Numbered from the stretch's first letter, positions 1 through 10,194 are shown. The stretch is 33,516 bases of DNA from Luteimonas sp. (GCA_014380115.1 JACMKK010000173.1:1-33516); one strand, 5' to 3'. Numbers and translations: made by a program. Notes: generated by a model from the sequence alone, not told the origin.

Positions 1-329
1 ACGGTGACGGCCCCGCCGCGGTTCTCGCGGATGCTCAGCACGTAAGGTCCGCCTGCCGCATGCGCGGGCAGTTCGACGCGCCACGTGCCGGCGTCGGAAG
101 CCGTGACCGTGGCGGTACCACCATCGAAGGCAACGTCGATCTTCGCGCCCGGCGTCGCCCAGCCCCACACGGGCAGCGGTTGGCCGCGTTGCATCACGGC
201 GCCGTCGGAGAACAACAGCGGCAGTTCGATGGCGGCGCGTGCCGGTAATGCGAGCACGAGCAAGACCAGCGCGAGACTCTTGCCCTTAAGACGGCGCGAC
301 CAGGCCGACGTCTGCACCATCGCATTCAT
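1..329 (-). CDS. Sialate O-acetylesterase-like / SASA-family esterase, N-terminal part (continues beyond left edge)
   Basis: Reverse-strand translation MNAMVQTSAWSRRLKGKSLALVLLVLALPARAAIELPLLFSDGAVMQRGQPLPVWGWATPGAKIDV...; signal peptide followed by the LPxLFSDGxVLQR..xPVWGWAxPG motif typical of the family; ATGA overlap with the upstream GH2 stop. Confidence 0.75.
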   Translation of the reverse strand, partial: MNAMVQTSAWSRRLKGKSLALVLLVLALPARAAIELPLLFSDGAVMQRGQPLPVWGWATPGAKIDVAFDGGTATVTASDAGTWRVELPAHAAGGPYVLSIRENRGGAVT

Positions 330-2203
330 CGTTCGCTCTCCGCGTAGTAGTCGCGCATCACCTGCCACGCCAACTTGCGTTCGCCGCGCTCGGACAGCAG
401 GCCCTTGCGGTTGTAGCCGGCCTGGAACGGATGCATGCGCACCGGCGAGCGGAAATCCATCAGCACCCACGGCGCGCTGCCGCGCAGGAACGGAATCCGC
501 GCCAGCATGCGCAGCTGCTTGCGATAGAACTCCGCCTGGAATTCCTCGTTCCAGGCGCTGGCCACATCGTCCGCGCCGTGATGGCCGTGGCGCGCCTCGG
601 CGCCGAATTCGGTGATCAGCAGCGGCTTGCCGAACGGCTTCCACACGACCTGCTCGGGTTCCACCGGCCACGGCACGTACCAGCCGAAGTATTCGTTGAC
701 GCCGACCACGTCGAGCGATGCGACCAGCGGATCGGTCACGGCCACCCGGTGGCCGTCGTCGATGCCGGGCGCATACAGTGCCGCGGCCACCAGTCGGCTG
801 CGATCGAGTTCGCGTGCGCGTTGCGCCAGTGCGGAGAGAGCCGCATTGCGTTCGGCGCCCGGCGATGTTTCGTTGGCGATGCTCCACATCACGACTGCGG
901 CGCGGTTGCGGTCGCGGCCGATCATTTCCGCGAGCATCGTCGCAAGCTTGGCCTGCATCCCGGGTGCGGCGAAGTCGATGCCCTGGTAGACCGGGATTTC
1001 CTCCCACACCAGCAGCCCCATGCGATCGGCCAGGCGCGCCACGTGTTCGTTGTGCGGGTAATGCGCCAGGCGCACGAAGTTGGCGCCCAAGTCTTTGGCG
1101 TGTTGCAGCATGCGCCGCGCATCCGCTTTGGAATGCGCGCGGCGGCCGTCGATCTCTTCATGGAAATTGACGCCGCGCAGGAACACCGGTTCGCCGTTGA
1201 GCAGGATCTCGTCGCCGCGCACGGCAAGGCTGCGGAAACCGATGTCCTCCTCCAGCGCGTCGTCGGGCGTGGACACCTGCACCTTGTATAGCCTGGGCTG
1301 CGCCGGCGACCACAACACGAACGGCGCCTCGAAGCGCACGGGTGCATAGCCATTGGCATCGGCCTGCGCACGCACGTCCACATTCAGCTCGGCGATGCGC
1401 ACGCGCACCGGCTGCCCGGGTGCGCTGCCGGCCAGCTTCACCCAGCCGTCCACGCGCCGCTGCGAACCGGGCGCCAGCTGGATGAAGTAGTCCTGGATGT
1501 AGGTCGACGGCGTTTCGACCAGATCCACGTCGCGGGTCAGGCCGCCGTAGTTGAACCAGTCGAAGCCCAGCGCCGGAATGCCGTCCTTGCGCCGCTGGTT
1601 GTTGACGTGCACCAGCAGCCGGTTGTCGCCTTGCTGCAAACGATCCGTCATCTCGAACTGGAACGGCGTGAATCCGCCTTCGTGGCTGCCGAGCTTCTGG
1701 CCGTTGAGAAATACGTCCGCACGATAATTGGCGCCGCCGAAGTGGACGAACAGGCGGCGTCCGGCGCGGCGCGCGGCGGCGACGTCGTAGTCCAACGCCT
1801 TGCGGTACCACACTGAACCTTCGAGCCACATCAGGTCCGGCCGCTGCGTATTGAAATCGCCCGGCACTTCCAGCGTGACGCTATCGTCGAAGCCGTATTC
1901 GAAGAACTGGGTCTTGCCGGTCGCGGTCTGGTCCTTCCAGATCGCCTTCCACTGGCTGATGCCGTCGGCATACGGGTCGACCAGCGCCTGCCAGGTTCCG
2001 TTGAGGCTGCGTCGCTGGCGCGCCGGCAGATTGGTCAGCGGCGCAGACGCGGCCTCCGCAACGGACGTCGGCGCCGCGGCCGCGCGCTCCTGCGGACGCG
2101 GCGTGTAGCCTTGTGCACCCGCGAGCAACGGCGCGCACGCCAGCAGCACGGCACCGAGCCGACGGAGCAGGCGTACTGCGGCGAACTCAGCGCGGATCGC
2201 CAT
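326..2203 (-). CDS. Glycoside hydrolase family 2 (beta-galactosidase/beta-glucuronidase-like), secreted
   Basis: MAIRAEFAAVRLLRRLGAVLLACAPLLAGAQGYTPRPQ (signal peptide); GH2 motifs NFVRLAHYPHNE, WSIANETSP (acid/base), LLITEFGAEA (nucleophile). The ORF-track start at 2557 is over-extended. Confidence 0.85.
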   Translation of the reverse strand: MAIRAEFAAVRLLRRLGAVLLACAPLLAGAQGYTPRPQERAAAAPTSVAEAASAPLTNLPARQRRSLNGTWQALVDPYADGISQWKAIWKDQTATGKTQFFEYGFDDSVTLEVPGDFNTQRPDLMWLEGSVWYRKALDYDVAAARRAGRRLFVHFGGANYRADVFLNGQKLGSHEGGFTPFQFEMTDRLQQGDNRLLVHVNNQRRKDGIPALGFDWFNYGGLTRDVDLVETPSTYIQDYFIQLAPGSQRRVDGWVKLAGSAPGQPVRVRIAELNVDVRAQADANGYAPVRFEAPFVLWSPAQPRLYKVQVSTPDDALEEDIGFRSLAVRGDEILLNGEPVFLRGVNFHEEIDGRRAHSKADARRMLQHAKDLGANFVRLAHYPHNEHVARLADRMGLLVWEEIPVYQGIDFAAPGMQAKLATMLAEMIGRDRNRAAVVMWSIANETSPGAERNAALSALAQRARELDRSRLVAAALYAPGIDDGHRVAVTDPLVASLDVVGVNEYFGWYVPWPVEPEQVVWKPFGKPLLITEFGAEARHGHHGADDVASAWNEEFQAEFYRKQLRMLARIPFLRGSAPWVLMDFRSPVRMHPFQAGYNRKGLLSERGERKLAWQVMRDYYAESER

Positions 2204-4400
2204 ACACGATGCCCCGTCCGCTGCCAGCGAAGTACACGCGGCCGTACAGCCGCGGATCGCCGGTGACCAGCGAAATTTTTCCGTAGCGATGCGCGTCGTC
2301 GTCGATGCGCTGCCAGTGGTGGCCATCGTCGTCGGAACGGAACAGGCCGGCCTTGCCGTCGACCTTTCCGGACACGAACAGCGTCGGCGCACTGCTGCCC
2401 TCCTTCGGCTTGCCCAGGCCCAGCGAATCGGCATGCTCCACGCCCGGCAACCGCTCCAGTTTGCCCGCCGACCAGCGCAGCAGGCCACGCCAGGACGCGG
2501 TGAGATAGACCACGGCGCTGCGCTGCGGGTCCGCATGGATTTCCGGACGGAACCCATTTCCGGCTTCGCCCACGCCTGCGGCGACTTCCTTGAACTCCAC
2601 GCCGCCGTTGCCGCTGACGTACAGCTTGCCGGTGATGCCGTCGAAGGCGTAGTAGAAGGCGGCGTCGACCTTGTCGGCTTCGATCACTGCACCGGCTGGC
2701 ACGCCCTTGACCTTCTGCCAGCGCTTGCCGAAATCGGTGGTGATCCAGGCGTGCGTCGCCTTGTCCGGCGTCCAGATCACGCGCTTGCCGTCCGCGGCGA
2801 TCGCGATCTGTCCGGCGCCCTCGCCTTCCGGTGGTTCGCTCGCGAACGAAGTCCAGGTCTTGCCGCCGTCCGCCGAGTGCGCGGCGCGTATTTCGTTGTG
2901 CACGCGATGACGGACCGTGCCGCTGCGTACGACGATCTGCGCTGCCTGGCCTGCGTAGTCGATGCTCTCGCCGTTGGTCAGGCGCGGACCGGCGTACTGC
3001 AGTGGCGAGGCGTTGAGATCGTCGTGCCGGAAGCCATCGATGTCGCCGAGCGCGCTGAGCAGGTGGGCGCCCTGCGGCGGACTGGCCAGGTCGAGCGCCA
3101 CGGTTTCCTCGAGGCCGGCGTTCTCGAACCGCCAAGTCACCTTGCCGCCATCGTCATGATCGAGCGCGCGCAGGTTGCGCGAAGCCCAGATGCCATAGCC
3201 GGTGACGAACAGCGCGCGGTCCGGATCGAAGGGATCGATCTCGATGTCCGCCATCCAGTGCGGCGTGGCATCGCGCGTCCATGGCGCGCTGTCGTGTTCG
3301 AACAGCGAGCGTTCCAGCACGGACGTCCAATGCTTGCCGCCATCGGTGCTGCGGAAGATCTCGTCATGCGGTCCGTAGCGGCAGAACGTGGTCGCCAGCA
3401 GCACGTCGGGATCGTGCGGATCGACGCTCACCGCGCCCCAGCCGAAGCCGTCGCCTTCGCTGTCGATCGATTGCGGCGCCGGTGTGATGTCCGTCCATCG
3501 ACCTACCGCCGGCTCGAATTTCCACACTGCGCCGTTGCGCATGCTGTCGGGGCCGGGTTCGTCGCCATAACTCAGGAAGTAGGCACCGTTCGATGCGCGG
3601 ACCATGTGATTGGGGCGCAGGCCGGCAGGCTGGCCTGCGACTGGCGCCCAACTGGCACCGCCGTCGTCGGATCGGTACAGGCTGGTCGCGCGCGTGGAGA
3701 CGCCTGCGTACAACGTCGGCGTCGGCGCGCCGGTGCTGCCGCTGCGCGGATCGAACACAACGAACACGATGCCGACCGGCTGCCGTCGCCAGGCATTGCT
3801 GGCGCGTGCCGCATCCGAAGTTGCGATGGCGGGAAAGGATGCGACCTTCGACCAACTCGCGCCGTGGTCGCCGCTGCGCCACAAGCCCGCGTCGCGCGAG
3901 CCGAAGAACAACACGCGTCCATCGTTGGGATCGACGGCCAGGCGCTCGCCGTTACCGCGTCCCAGTTCGTTGGCGCCGAGCTTGAACGGCAAATCGCTGC
4001 GCTGGAAGCTGCGACCGCGGTCGCTGGAGCGCAGGACGGCGCCGTTTCCCGTTTTTGCGGTGGTGTAAGTGCCCGCAGCGAGGTAGACGCGCTCGGGATC
4101 GGCGGGATCGAGCGCGATGCTTTCGATGCCGGCGAGGTTGACATCCTCCGCACCGAGCCAGTCGGTCAATGCCGACCAGCGCTGCGCAGCCGCGTCCCAG
4201 CGATACGCACCGCCGACATCGGTGCGCGCATAGAGCAGGCCGCGCTCCCTGGGGTGGAAGACCAGCCCGCTGACGAAACCGCCGCCGCCGATGGCGACGT
4301 TCTTCCATGCGTACCCTGCGGTCGTTTCATCGGCATGAACGACGCCGGTGCCGACCAGAACCACCAGCGCAAATAGCCACCGGGCACGCACGCCGGTCAT
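2187..4400 (-). CDS. GH74-like xyloglucanase (BNR/sialidase-like propeller repeats), secreted
   Basis: MTGVRARWLFALVVLVGTGVVHADETTAGYAWKNVAIGGGGFVSGLVFHPRERGLLYARTDVGGAYRWD...; repeated SxDGGxxW blocks; GGGGFVSGLVFHP and LLYARTDVGGAYRW are GH74 hallmarks. Confidence 0.85.
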   Translation of the reverse strand: MTGVRARWLFALVVLVGTGVVHADETTAGYAWKNVAIGGGGFVSGLVFHPRERGLLYARTDVGGAYRWDAAAQRWSALTDWLGAEDVNLAGIESIALDPADPERVYLAAGTYTTAKTGNGAVLRSSDRGRSFQRSDLPFKLGANELGRGNGERLAVDPNDGRVLFFGSRDAGLWRSGDHGASWSKVASFPAIATSDAARASNAWRRQPVGIVFVVFDPRSGSTGAPTPTLYAGVSTRATSLYRSDDGGASWAPVAGQPAGLRPNHMVRASNGAYFLSYGDEPGPDSMRNGAVWKFEPAVGRWTDITPAPQSIDSEGDGFGWGAVSVDPHDPDVLLATTFCRYGPHDEIFRSTDGGKHWTSVLERSLFEHDSAPWTRDATPHWMADIEIDPFDPDRALFVTGYGIWASRNLRALDHDDGGKVTWRFENAGLEETVALDLASPPQGAHLLSALGDIDGFRHDDLNASPLQYAGPRLTNGESIDYAGQAAQIVVRSGTVRHRVHNEIRAAHSADGGKTWTSFASEPPEGEGAGQIAIAADGKRVIWTPDKATHAWITTDFGKRWQKVKGVPAGAVIEADKVDAAFYYAFDGITGKLYVSGNGGVEFKEVAAGVGEAGNGFRPEIHADPQRSAVVYLTASWRGLLRWSAGKLERLPGVEHADSLGLGKPKEGSSAPTLFVSGKVDGKAGLFRSDDDGHHWQRIDDDAHRYGKISLVTGDPRLYGRVYFAGSGRGIVYGDPR

Positions 4401-6967
4401 GGCGTGGGACACACCGCGCCAGCCGGATCCGCTACCAGGCGCACTTCCGCGATCGACAGTTCCAGCGCCGAAGCCGTGCTCAGCACGAAAGGCTCGACGA
4501 CGTTCGAAAGTTTCGCGCCGGCCTTGCGGAAACAGTCGAGCCTGATTTTCGCGCTGCGCCACTGTCCGGCTGGTGCCGCGGTCAAGAGCGAAGTGACTTC
4601 GACTGCGCCGCGGCAATTCGCGCCGCAACCGAGCACCAGAGTCACCGGTCCCTGCGGCGCGCGGTCGACGCGATACTGCCACTGCAACGATACCTCGCCA
4701 TTGGCCTGGCGTTCGAGATCGAGCGGTTTCGCCTCGGCGTTGCCGACGATCGCCACGGCGGCCTCGGCGCTGCCGTTCCAGCGCAGACGACGTCCGCCTT
4801 CCTGCACGCCATTGGCATCGGTGGCGCGCAGTGAAACTGCGCCGCCGGCGGAGTCCGCGCTGTTGCCCGCGACCGGTGTCATCTTGCCGTCTTGGCGCAG
4901 CACCAGCTGCCACGGCGGCGGCGTGCGGCCGTTGACGTAGTAATTGCCGGCGTTGGTGGTCGCGGCATTGACGCCCGAGATCTCGGGCAGCATCGGCACC
5001 GTCGCCGGCTGCGCGTAGGTCAAGCCGTAGCCCAGCGGGAACAGCGGATCGTAATCCGCATCACCCTTGTTCAACTGCAACTGCGCGGCCGTGCGCGGCC
5101 ACGAGAACGACAGCCTGCCGCCGAAGTCGTGACGCGGCTTGCCATCGGCGCCGGCGACCAGCACGTCGCCGACACCGCCGCCTTCGGTACCCGGCAACCA
5201 CGCCGCGACGAACGCGTCGGAGGCATTGAGTTCCGGGTTCACCCACATTGGACGCCCCGACAGGAACACCGATACCACCGGAATGCCCTGCGCCTTGAGT
5301 TTCTTCAGCAACGCCAAGTCGCGCTTGTCGCCCGGCTGGTACTCGAGTGTCTGCACGTCGCCCATGAATTCGGCGTAGGGCGTCTCGCCATAGACCACGA
5401 TGGCGACGTCGGGACGCTGCTTGAACGCACCGTCGACGCTTAATTCCGCACGTCCGCCGCCGGCCGCGAACGCATCGCGCAGGCCCTCGAAGATCGTCTG
5501 CGCATTCGGAAAATCGGAACGCTGGTTTCCGATCCCCTGCCAAGACAAGGTCCAGCCACCGGACTGCTGGCTGATGTCGTCGGCGCCGGAACCGGCGACC
5601 AAGACCTTTGCCGACGCCGCGAGCGGCAGCACGCCGCCGTTGTTCTTCAGCAGCACCAGCGACTTGCGCACCGCTTCGCGCGCCAGCGCACGGTGCTCGT
5701 CCGAACCGATCACGCCGGCCATGCCTTCCCACGGACGCGCCGGGTCGAACAGGCCGAGACGATATTTGACCCGCAGGATGCGGCGCACCGCATCATCGAT
5801 GCGCGTCATCGGTACTTCGCCCGAACGCGCTTGCGCCAGCAGGTTCTCGTACAGGCCTTTCCAACTATCCGGCGCCATCGCCATGTCGAGGCCGGCATTG
5901 AAGGTCGCCGCACAGCTTTCGTTGCTGCAACCGGGAATCTGCCCGTGTCCGTTCCAGTCACCGACGACGAAACCCTCGAACCCCAGGCGTCCTTTCAGTA
6001 CCTCGGTCAGCAGGCTGCGGTTGCCGTGCAGCTTTGCGCCCTGCCAGCTCGAGAACGACGCCATCACCGTCATCGTGCCGGCCTCGATCGCGGCCGGATA
6101 GCCGGCCGCGTGGATGCGGATCAGGTCCGCCTCGCTGGCCGTGTTGTCGCCCTGGTCGATGCCGCCTTGCGTACCGCCGTCGCCAAGGAAATGCTTGGGC
6201 GAGGCCGCGACGTGGCCGTGCTGCAGTGGCAATGGTGTTCCCGGCTCGCCCTGCAGGCCTCGCACCATCTCGCCGGCATAGCGTCGTACGAGGTTCGGAT
6301 CCTCGGAATAGCCTTCGTAGGCGCGACCCCAGCCGTCGTTCTGCGGTACGGCCAGCGTCGGGCCGAAGGCCCAGTCGAAACCGGCTGCAGCGGTTTCCGC
6401 CGCGGTGGCGACGCCGATGCGGCGCATCAGCGCAGGATCGTTGGCCGCGCCGAGGGCGATGTTGTGCGGATAGATCACCGCGCCGATGACGTTGTTGTTG
6501 CCGTGCACGGCGTCGATGCCGAACAGGACCGGGATCGGCACATGACCTTCGCGTTGCTCGAGCGAGACGGCGCGATAGGCGCGCGCAGTGTCGATCCAAG
6601 GACCGACCGGCGAGCGGTCCGGCGCACCCAGCGGCGGCGAATTGCCGCCCGACAGGATCGAACCGAGCGGATATTTGCGCAGGTCCTCGGGGCGGACGCT
6701 GGAAGTATCGCCCTGGATCATCTGGCCGACTTTTTCCTCCAGGCTCATCTTCGCCAGCAATTCACCGACGAAGGCTTCCGTTTCGGCATCTTTGAAATCC
6801 GGACTGGCGGACTTCGGCCACAGCTCGGGATGTGCGACGCCTGCGGCGGCTTTCGGCGCTGCCTCGTCCTGGGTCGTGGTCGTTGGCGACTGCTGATTGC
6901 AGGCGCACAGCAGGGCGATGGCGAGGGTCGTTGCGATCGAGCGGCTCGCGGTCATGGCGGCTTGCAT
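4397..6967 (-). CDS. GH3 beta-glucosidase / exo-beta-glucanase, predicted lipoprotein
   Basis: Lipobox-like LLCAC; GH3 motifs KMSLEEKVGQMIQGD, GIDAVHGNNNV, KHFLGDGGTQGGIDQGD, nucleophile context FVVGDWNGHG; TGA overlaps GH74 start (ATGA). Confidence 0.9.
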   Translation of the reverse strand: MQAAMTASRSIATTLAIALLCACNQQSPTTTTQDEAAPKAAAGVAHPELWPKSASPDFKDAETEAFVGELLAKMSLEEKVGQMIQGDTSSVRPEDLRKYPLGSILSGGNSPPLGAPDRSPVGPWIDTARAYRAVSLEQREGHVPIPVLFGIDAVHGNNNVIGAVIYPHNIALGAANDPALMRRIGVATAAETAAAGFDWAFGPTLAVPQNDGWGRAYEGYSEDPNLVRRYAGEMVRGLQGEPGTPLPLQHGHVAASPKHFLGDGGTQGGIDQGDNTASEADLIRIHAAGYPAAIEAGTMTVMASFSSWQGAKLHGNRSLLTEVLKGRLGFEGFVVGDWNGHGQIPGCSNESCAATFNAGLDMAMAPDSWKGLYENLLAQARSGEVPMTRIDDAVRRILRVKYRLGLFDPARPWEGMAGVIGSDEHRALAREAVRKSLVLLKNNGGVLPLAASAKVLVAGSGADDISQQSGGWTLSWQGIGNQRSDFPNAQTIFEGLRDAFAAGGGRAELSVDGAFKQRPDVAIVVYGETPYAEFMGDVQTLEYQPGDKRDLALLKKLKAQGIPVVSVFLSGRPMWVNPELNASDAFVAAWLPGTEGGGVGDVLVAGADGKPRHDFGGRLSFSWPRTAAQLQLNKGDADYDPLFPLGYGLTYAQPATVPMLPEISGVNAATTNAGNYYVNGRTPPPWQLVLRQDGKMTPVAGNSADSAGGAVSLRATDANGVQEGGRRLRWNGSAEAAVAIVGNAEAKPLDLERQANGEVSLQWQYRVDRAPQGPVTLVLGCGANCRGAVEVTSLLTAAPAGQWRSAKIRLDCFRKAGAKLSNVVEPFVLSTASALELSIAEVRLVADPAGAVCPTP

Positions 6968-7001
6968 CCTTTTCTTCTGGTCTCGACGTGCCGGAATTGG
7001 C

Positions 7002-7054
7002 TGTAGCGTGCGCTATGCGCGCATGGTCGTTTCGTGCGCACGGCGCACGCTACA
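7002..7054. repeat. REP/MITE-like inverted-repeat element (53 bp)
   Basis: Perfect 12-bp terminal inverted repeats TGTAGCGTGCGC ... GCGCACGCTACA in the GH3-TBDR intergenic region. Confidence 0.6.
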
Positions 7055-7061
7055 ACACAAC

Positions 7062-7097
7062 GTGCCATCGCGGACCGCATATGGCCCGCGATGGCAC
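7062..7097. terminator. Hairpin, possible terminator or REP half
   Basis: Perfect 12-bp stem GTGCCATCGCGG / CCGCGATGGCAC with 12-nt loop; no clear T-run. Confidence 0.45.
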
Positions 7098-7151
7098 ACC
7101 GATCCGAACATGGTCCTTGATGGCGTAGAACAGCGAAGCTTCCAGTTGAGC

Positions 7152-7170
7152 GGGGAGGGAGTGCCTCCCC
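7152..7170 (-). terminator. Short hairpin downstream of TBDR stop
   Basis: GGGGAGG-GAGTG-CCTCCCC about 20 bp 3' of the TBDR stop; T-run weak. Confidence 0.35.
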
Positions 7171-7188
7171 TTTCCAGCCGTATCACGC

Positions 7189-10100
7189 TCAGAACGTCAC
7201 GCGGAGCGTCGCGGCATAGCGTGTGTCGTTCACATACCAGGAGGTGACGCGCCGGCCGGCTCCGTTCTGGTCCATGATCGTGCGCTGTTCGGCGTTGTTG
7301 AGATTGTTCATCTCCAGGCCGATCTTGATGTTGTCGTTGAAGCTGTAGAAGACCGAGGCGTCCAACTGGCCGTATTCGTCGCTGTACACCGGCAGTTTCC
7401 AGGCAATGGCTTCATCATCGAGGTTGTTGTTGGTGCCGTTGTAGCCGTTGGGTCCGACCGACAGCAGGTACTCGCTGCGCCAGTTGTAGGCCACGCGGAC
7501 CTGCCAAGGGCCCTTCTCGTAGAACGCGGCGACGTTGTAGGAATTCTTGGAGAGGCCGTCGGCCGGCAGGTCGCCGAACGTCGAGCCATCGGTGTCGACC
7601 GGCTCCGCATCATCCTCATCCGGCACGTCGGTCGAGCTGTCGATGTAGGTGTAGTTCGCCGAGATACCGAAGCCGTCGAATGGCGCCGGCAGGAAGTCGA
7701 AGAACTGGTTCCAGCCGATCTCCGCACCCTGGATGCGCGCCTCGCCAGTGTTGATGGTTTGCGTGACCAGGTACTCGTATTCGTTGCCGTCGGCGCCCGG
7801 ATAGGGCACCAGCCGCGACTGGTTGCGGAAGTAGTCCTTGATGTCCTTGTGGAAGAAGTTGATCCAGGCCATGCCGCCCTTGTCCGGATCGAAGTACCAC
7901 TCCAGCGACAGGTCGAACTGGTTGGCCTTCATCGGCTCCAGGTACGGGTTGTCGGTGGAACTGCCGGTGAGAACCAGCCTGTCGAGCGGCAGCTCGGTAG
8001 TGCCCGGTGGCGGCGTGTAGCCCGGCTCCACGGCAGCGCTCAGCACCTGGTAGGTCTGCATGTCGCTGAAAGCGGGCCGGGCGATGGCCTTGGAGGCCGC
8101 AAAACGCACGATCAGATCGTCGACCGGTTCCCAGCGGACATTGAGGCTGGGCAGGATGTCGGTATAGGAATTGCTGGCCGTGATCGACTCCGATTCGCCG
8201 GCGCCCAGATACGGCGCAAAGGCTTGGTTCGGATAGACCAGGAACCCCTGGGCGGTATTCTCGGTGCGCACCGCGCGCACGCCGACATTGCCGTCAAGAC
8301 GCATGTCGTCCACGGCGAAATCCAGCATCGCGTAGGCGGCGGTGGTGGTCTCGTTCTGCACGTTGCTCCACTGCGGATCGCGTATGTTCCGCGGCGTGAT
8401 CTGCCCATAGCAGCAGGTGTAGTACGGGGCGGCGGCGCCGTGGATCGCGAGATAGCTGTCCGGGAACCCGAGCGCCGTGGCCAGCACGGGCGCAAAGAAG
8501 GAGCCCGGTGCATTGACATCGCCCCGGTAGAAATTGTCGAAGGTGTTGAGGTGCGTCAGGCTGGAGTTGACCTGGTCGTTGAGGTCCAGACCAGGCAGCT
8601 GGCCTGCCGGCACCGCCCAGGGCTGCTGCCAGGGCTGGAACACCGGTTGCCAGTCGTAGCCGGTATCCCTGCTGGTGGCGCCGCGATCGGTCATGCGGAC
8701 GCCGAACTTGACCGCCCGGAAGAAGCCGCTGTCGAAGCTGTGCTTGAGGTCGGCGCGCCACGCCACCTGGTCGGCGACGTTGTCGTCGCGATGGTCCATG
8801 GTGAAACCCCAGTAGTAGTTGGCTGGGTTTCCCGTGAACTCTTCGTCGATGCCGACCGACGGCGTGCCGCCGGTGAGGTTGACGTCGATATAGGGCACGT
8901 TGACGCCGAGCGACACCGTGGAATCCAGCCTCCGGGTCTCGGCCTTGACGTACTGCAGGTCGGTCGTCAGTTCGGTGCTGTCGCTGAGCGTCCACTTCAG
9001 GCCGAGGGAGAAGTCGGTGGTCTTGGACTTGCTGTTCGAGGCGCGGATGTCCGTGCCCATGGGGATATCGCCAGGCTGGACGAGCCGGCCCGAGCGGAAC
9101 ACGTTGCCGTCCAGTTCGAAAGGCTGGCTGGTGTCGATCGCGACCGCGGTGGGATCGTTCCCGACGAAGATGGCGTCCTCGTTCCAGAGCTCGTCGTACC
9201 GGCTCTGGAAGCCGGTGGCGTGAAGCTCGACGTCGTCGCTGGGTTGCCACTGCAGGGCTACGTAGACGCCCTGGCGTTCGCGTTCGAAATCCAGCGTGCG
9301 CCAGTCGGCGCCGCGCGGCAGCCAAAGTCGCTCGTTAGTGCCATCGCCGTCGACATCGGTGTTGTCGGTCTCGAAGAATGGCCGCACGAACATGCCGTCG
9401 GTGCGGGTGGCGAGTTCCGAATGCGCGACATCGATCAGGAAGCCGACCTTGCCGATGTTGGTGTCCCAGTTGTTGCTGTACAGGGCGGAGGCGGAAGGCT
9501 TCCATTTCTCGACGAAGTTGCCGTAGTTCTCGCTGAGGCTGAAGCCGATCCTCTGGCCTTCGAAGTCGAAGGGCTTGAAGGTGCGCAGGTCGACGGTGCC
9601 GCCGAGGCCACCCTCGATCATCTCGGCCTTTTGGTTCTTGTACACGTCGACGCCGGCCATCAGTTCGGAGGGCACGTCCTGGAAGCCGATGGCACGGCCG
9701 CCGTTCGCCGAGAAAGTGTCGCGGCCGTTGAGTTCGGAACGCACCTGGGTCATGCCGCGGACCTGCACGCCGCTGCCTTCGGCGGAGGGGTGTTCCGGAT
9801 CGCCCGCCGAGAGGAAGCGGTCGATGGTCACGCCGGGGATGCGCGACAGGGTTTCGGTGACGCTGCGATCAGGCAACGCACCGATGTCCTCCGCGGTAAC
9901 CGAGTCGACGAAGGTGTCGGCGGAGCGCTTGATGTCCTGGGCCCGGTAGACGGCACCACGGATTCCGGTGACAACGACCGTGTCGAGTTCCTTCGTCTCC
10001 TTGCTGTCCTGCTTGGCGCTGTCCTGCTTGGCGCTGTCCTGCTCGGTGTCCGCAGTCGCCTCGGCCGCTTCCTGCGCATACGCGTTGGCGCTGAGGAAGA

Positions 10101-10194
10101 CGGCGATGGCGAGCGCCATGGCCGAACGCCTCGCCTCGCGGCTGGAACCCTTGTACGCCCGGCGACTCGCCGGCTGGCTTTGACGGATTGACAT
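7189..10194 (-). CDS. TonB-dependent receptor (Xanthomonadaceae/Caulobacter-type)
   Basis: MSIRQSQPASRRAYKGSSREARRSAMALAIAVFLSANAYAQ signal peptide; plug motif LDTVVVTGIRGAVYRAQDIKRSADTFVDSVTAEDIGALPDRSVTETLSRIPGVTI; C-terminal RYAATLRVTF barrel end; RBS GGAGGGA upstream of ATG at 10194. Confidence 0.92.
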   Translation of the reverse strand: MSIRQSQPASRRAYKGSSREARRSAMALAIAVFLSANAYAQEAAEATADTEQDSAKQDSAKQDSKETKELDTVVVTGIRGAVYRAQDIKRSADTFVDSVTAEDIGALPDRSVTETLSRIPGVTIDRFLSAGDPEHPSAEGSGVQVRGMTQVRSELNGRDTFSANGGRAIGFQDVPSELMAGVDVYKNQKAEMIEGGLGGTVDLRTFKPFDFEGQRIGFSLSENYGNFVEKWKPSASALYSNNWDTNIGKVGFLIDVAHSELATRTDGMFVRPFFETDNTDVDGDGTNERLWLPRGADWRTLDFERERQGVYVALQWQPSDDVELHATGFQSRYDELWNEDAIFVGNDPTAVAIDTSQPFELDGNVFRSGRLVQPGDIPMGTDIRASNSKSKTTDFSLGLKWTLSDSTELTTDLQYVKAETRRLDSTVSLGVNVPYIDVNLTGGTPSVGIDEEFTGNPANYYWGFTMDHRDDNVADQVAWRADLKHSFDSGFFRAVKFGVRMTDRGATSRDTGYDWQPVFQPWQQPWAVPAGQLPGLDLNDQVNSSLTHLNTFDNFYRGDVNAPGSFFAPVLATALGFPDSYLAIHGAAAPYYTCCYGQITPRNIRDPQWSNVQNETTTAAYAMLDFAVDDMRLDGNVGVRAVRTENTAQGFLVYPNQAFAPYLGAGESESITASNSYTDILPSLNVRWEPVDDLIVRFAASKAIARPAFSDMQTYQVLSAAVEPGYTPPPGTTELPLDRLVLTGSSTDNPYLEPMKANQFDLSLEWYFDPDKGGMAWINFFHKDIKDYFRNQSRLVPYPGADGNEYEYLVTQTINTGEARIQGAEIGWNQFFDFLPAPFDGFGISANYTYIDSSTDVPDEDDAEPVDTDGSTFGDLPADGLSKNSYNVAAFYEKGPWQVRVAYNWRSEYLLSVGPNGYNGTNNNLDDEAIAWKLPVYSDEYGQLDASVFYSFNDNIKIGLEMNNLNNAEQRTIMDQNGAGRRVTSWYVNDTRYAATLRVTF

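Noticed and set aside
2289-4376. 695-aa plus-strand ORF
   Set aside because: Antisense shadow of the GH74 gene.
5693-7006. 437-aa plus-strand ORF
   Set aside because: Antisense shadow of the GH3 gene.
7759-10191. 810-aa plus-strand ORF
   Set aside because: Exactly antisense to the well-supported TonB receptor; composition typical of a high-GC shadow frame, no recognisable domain.
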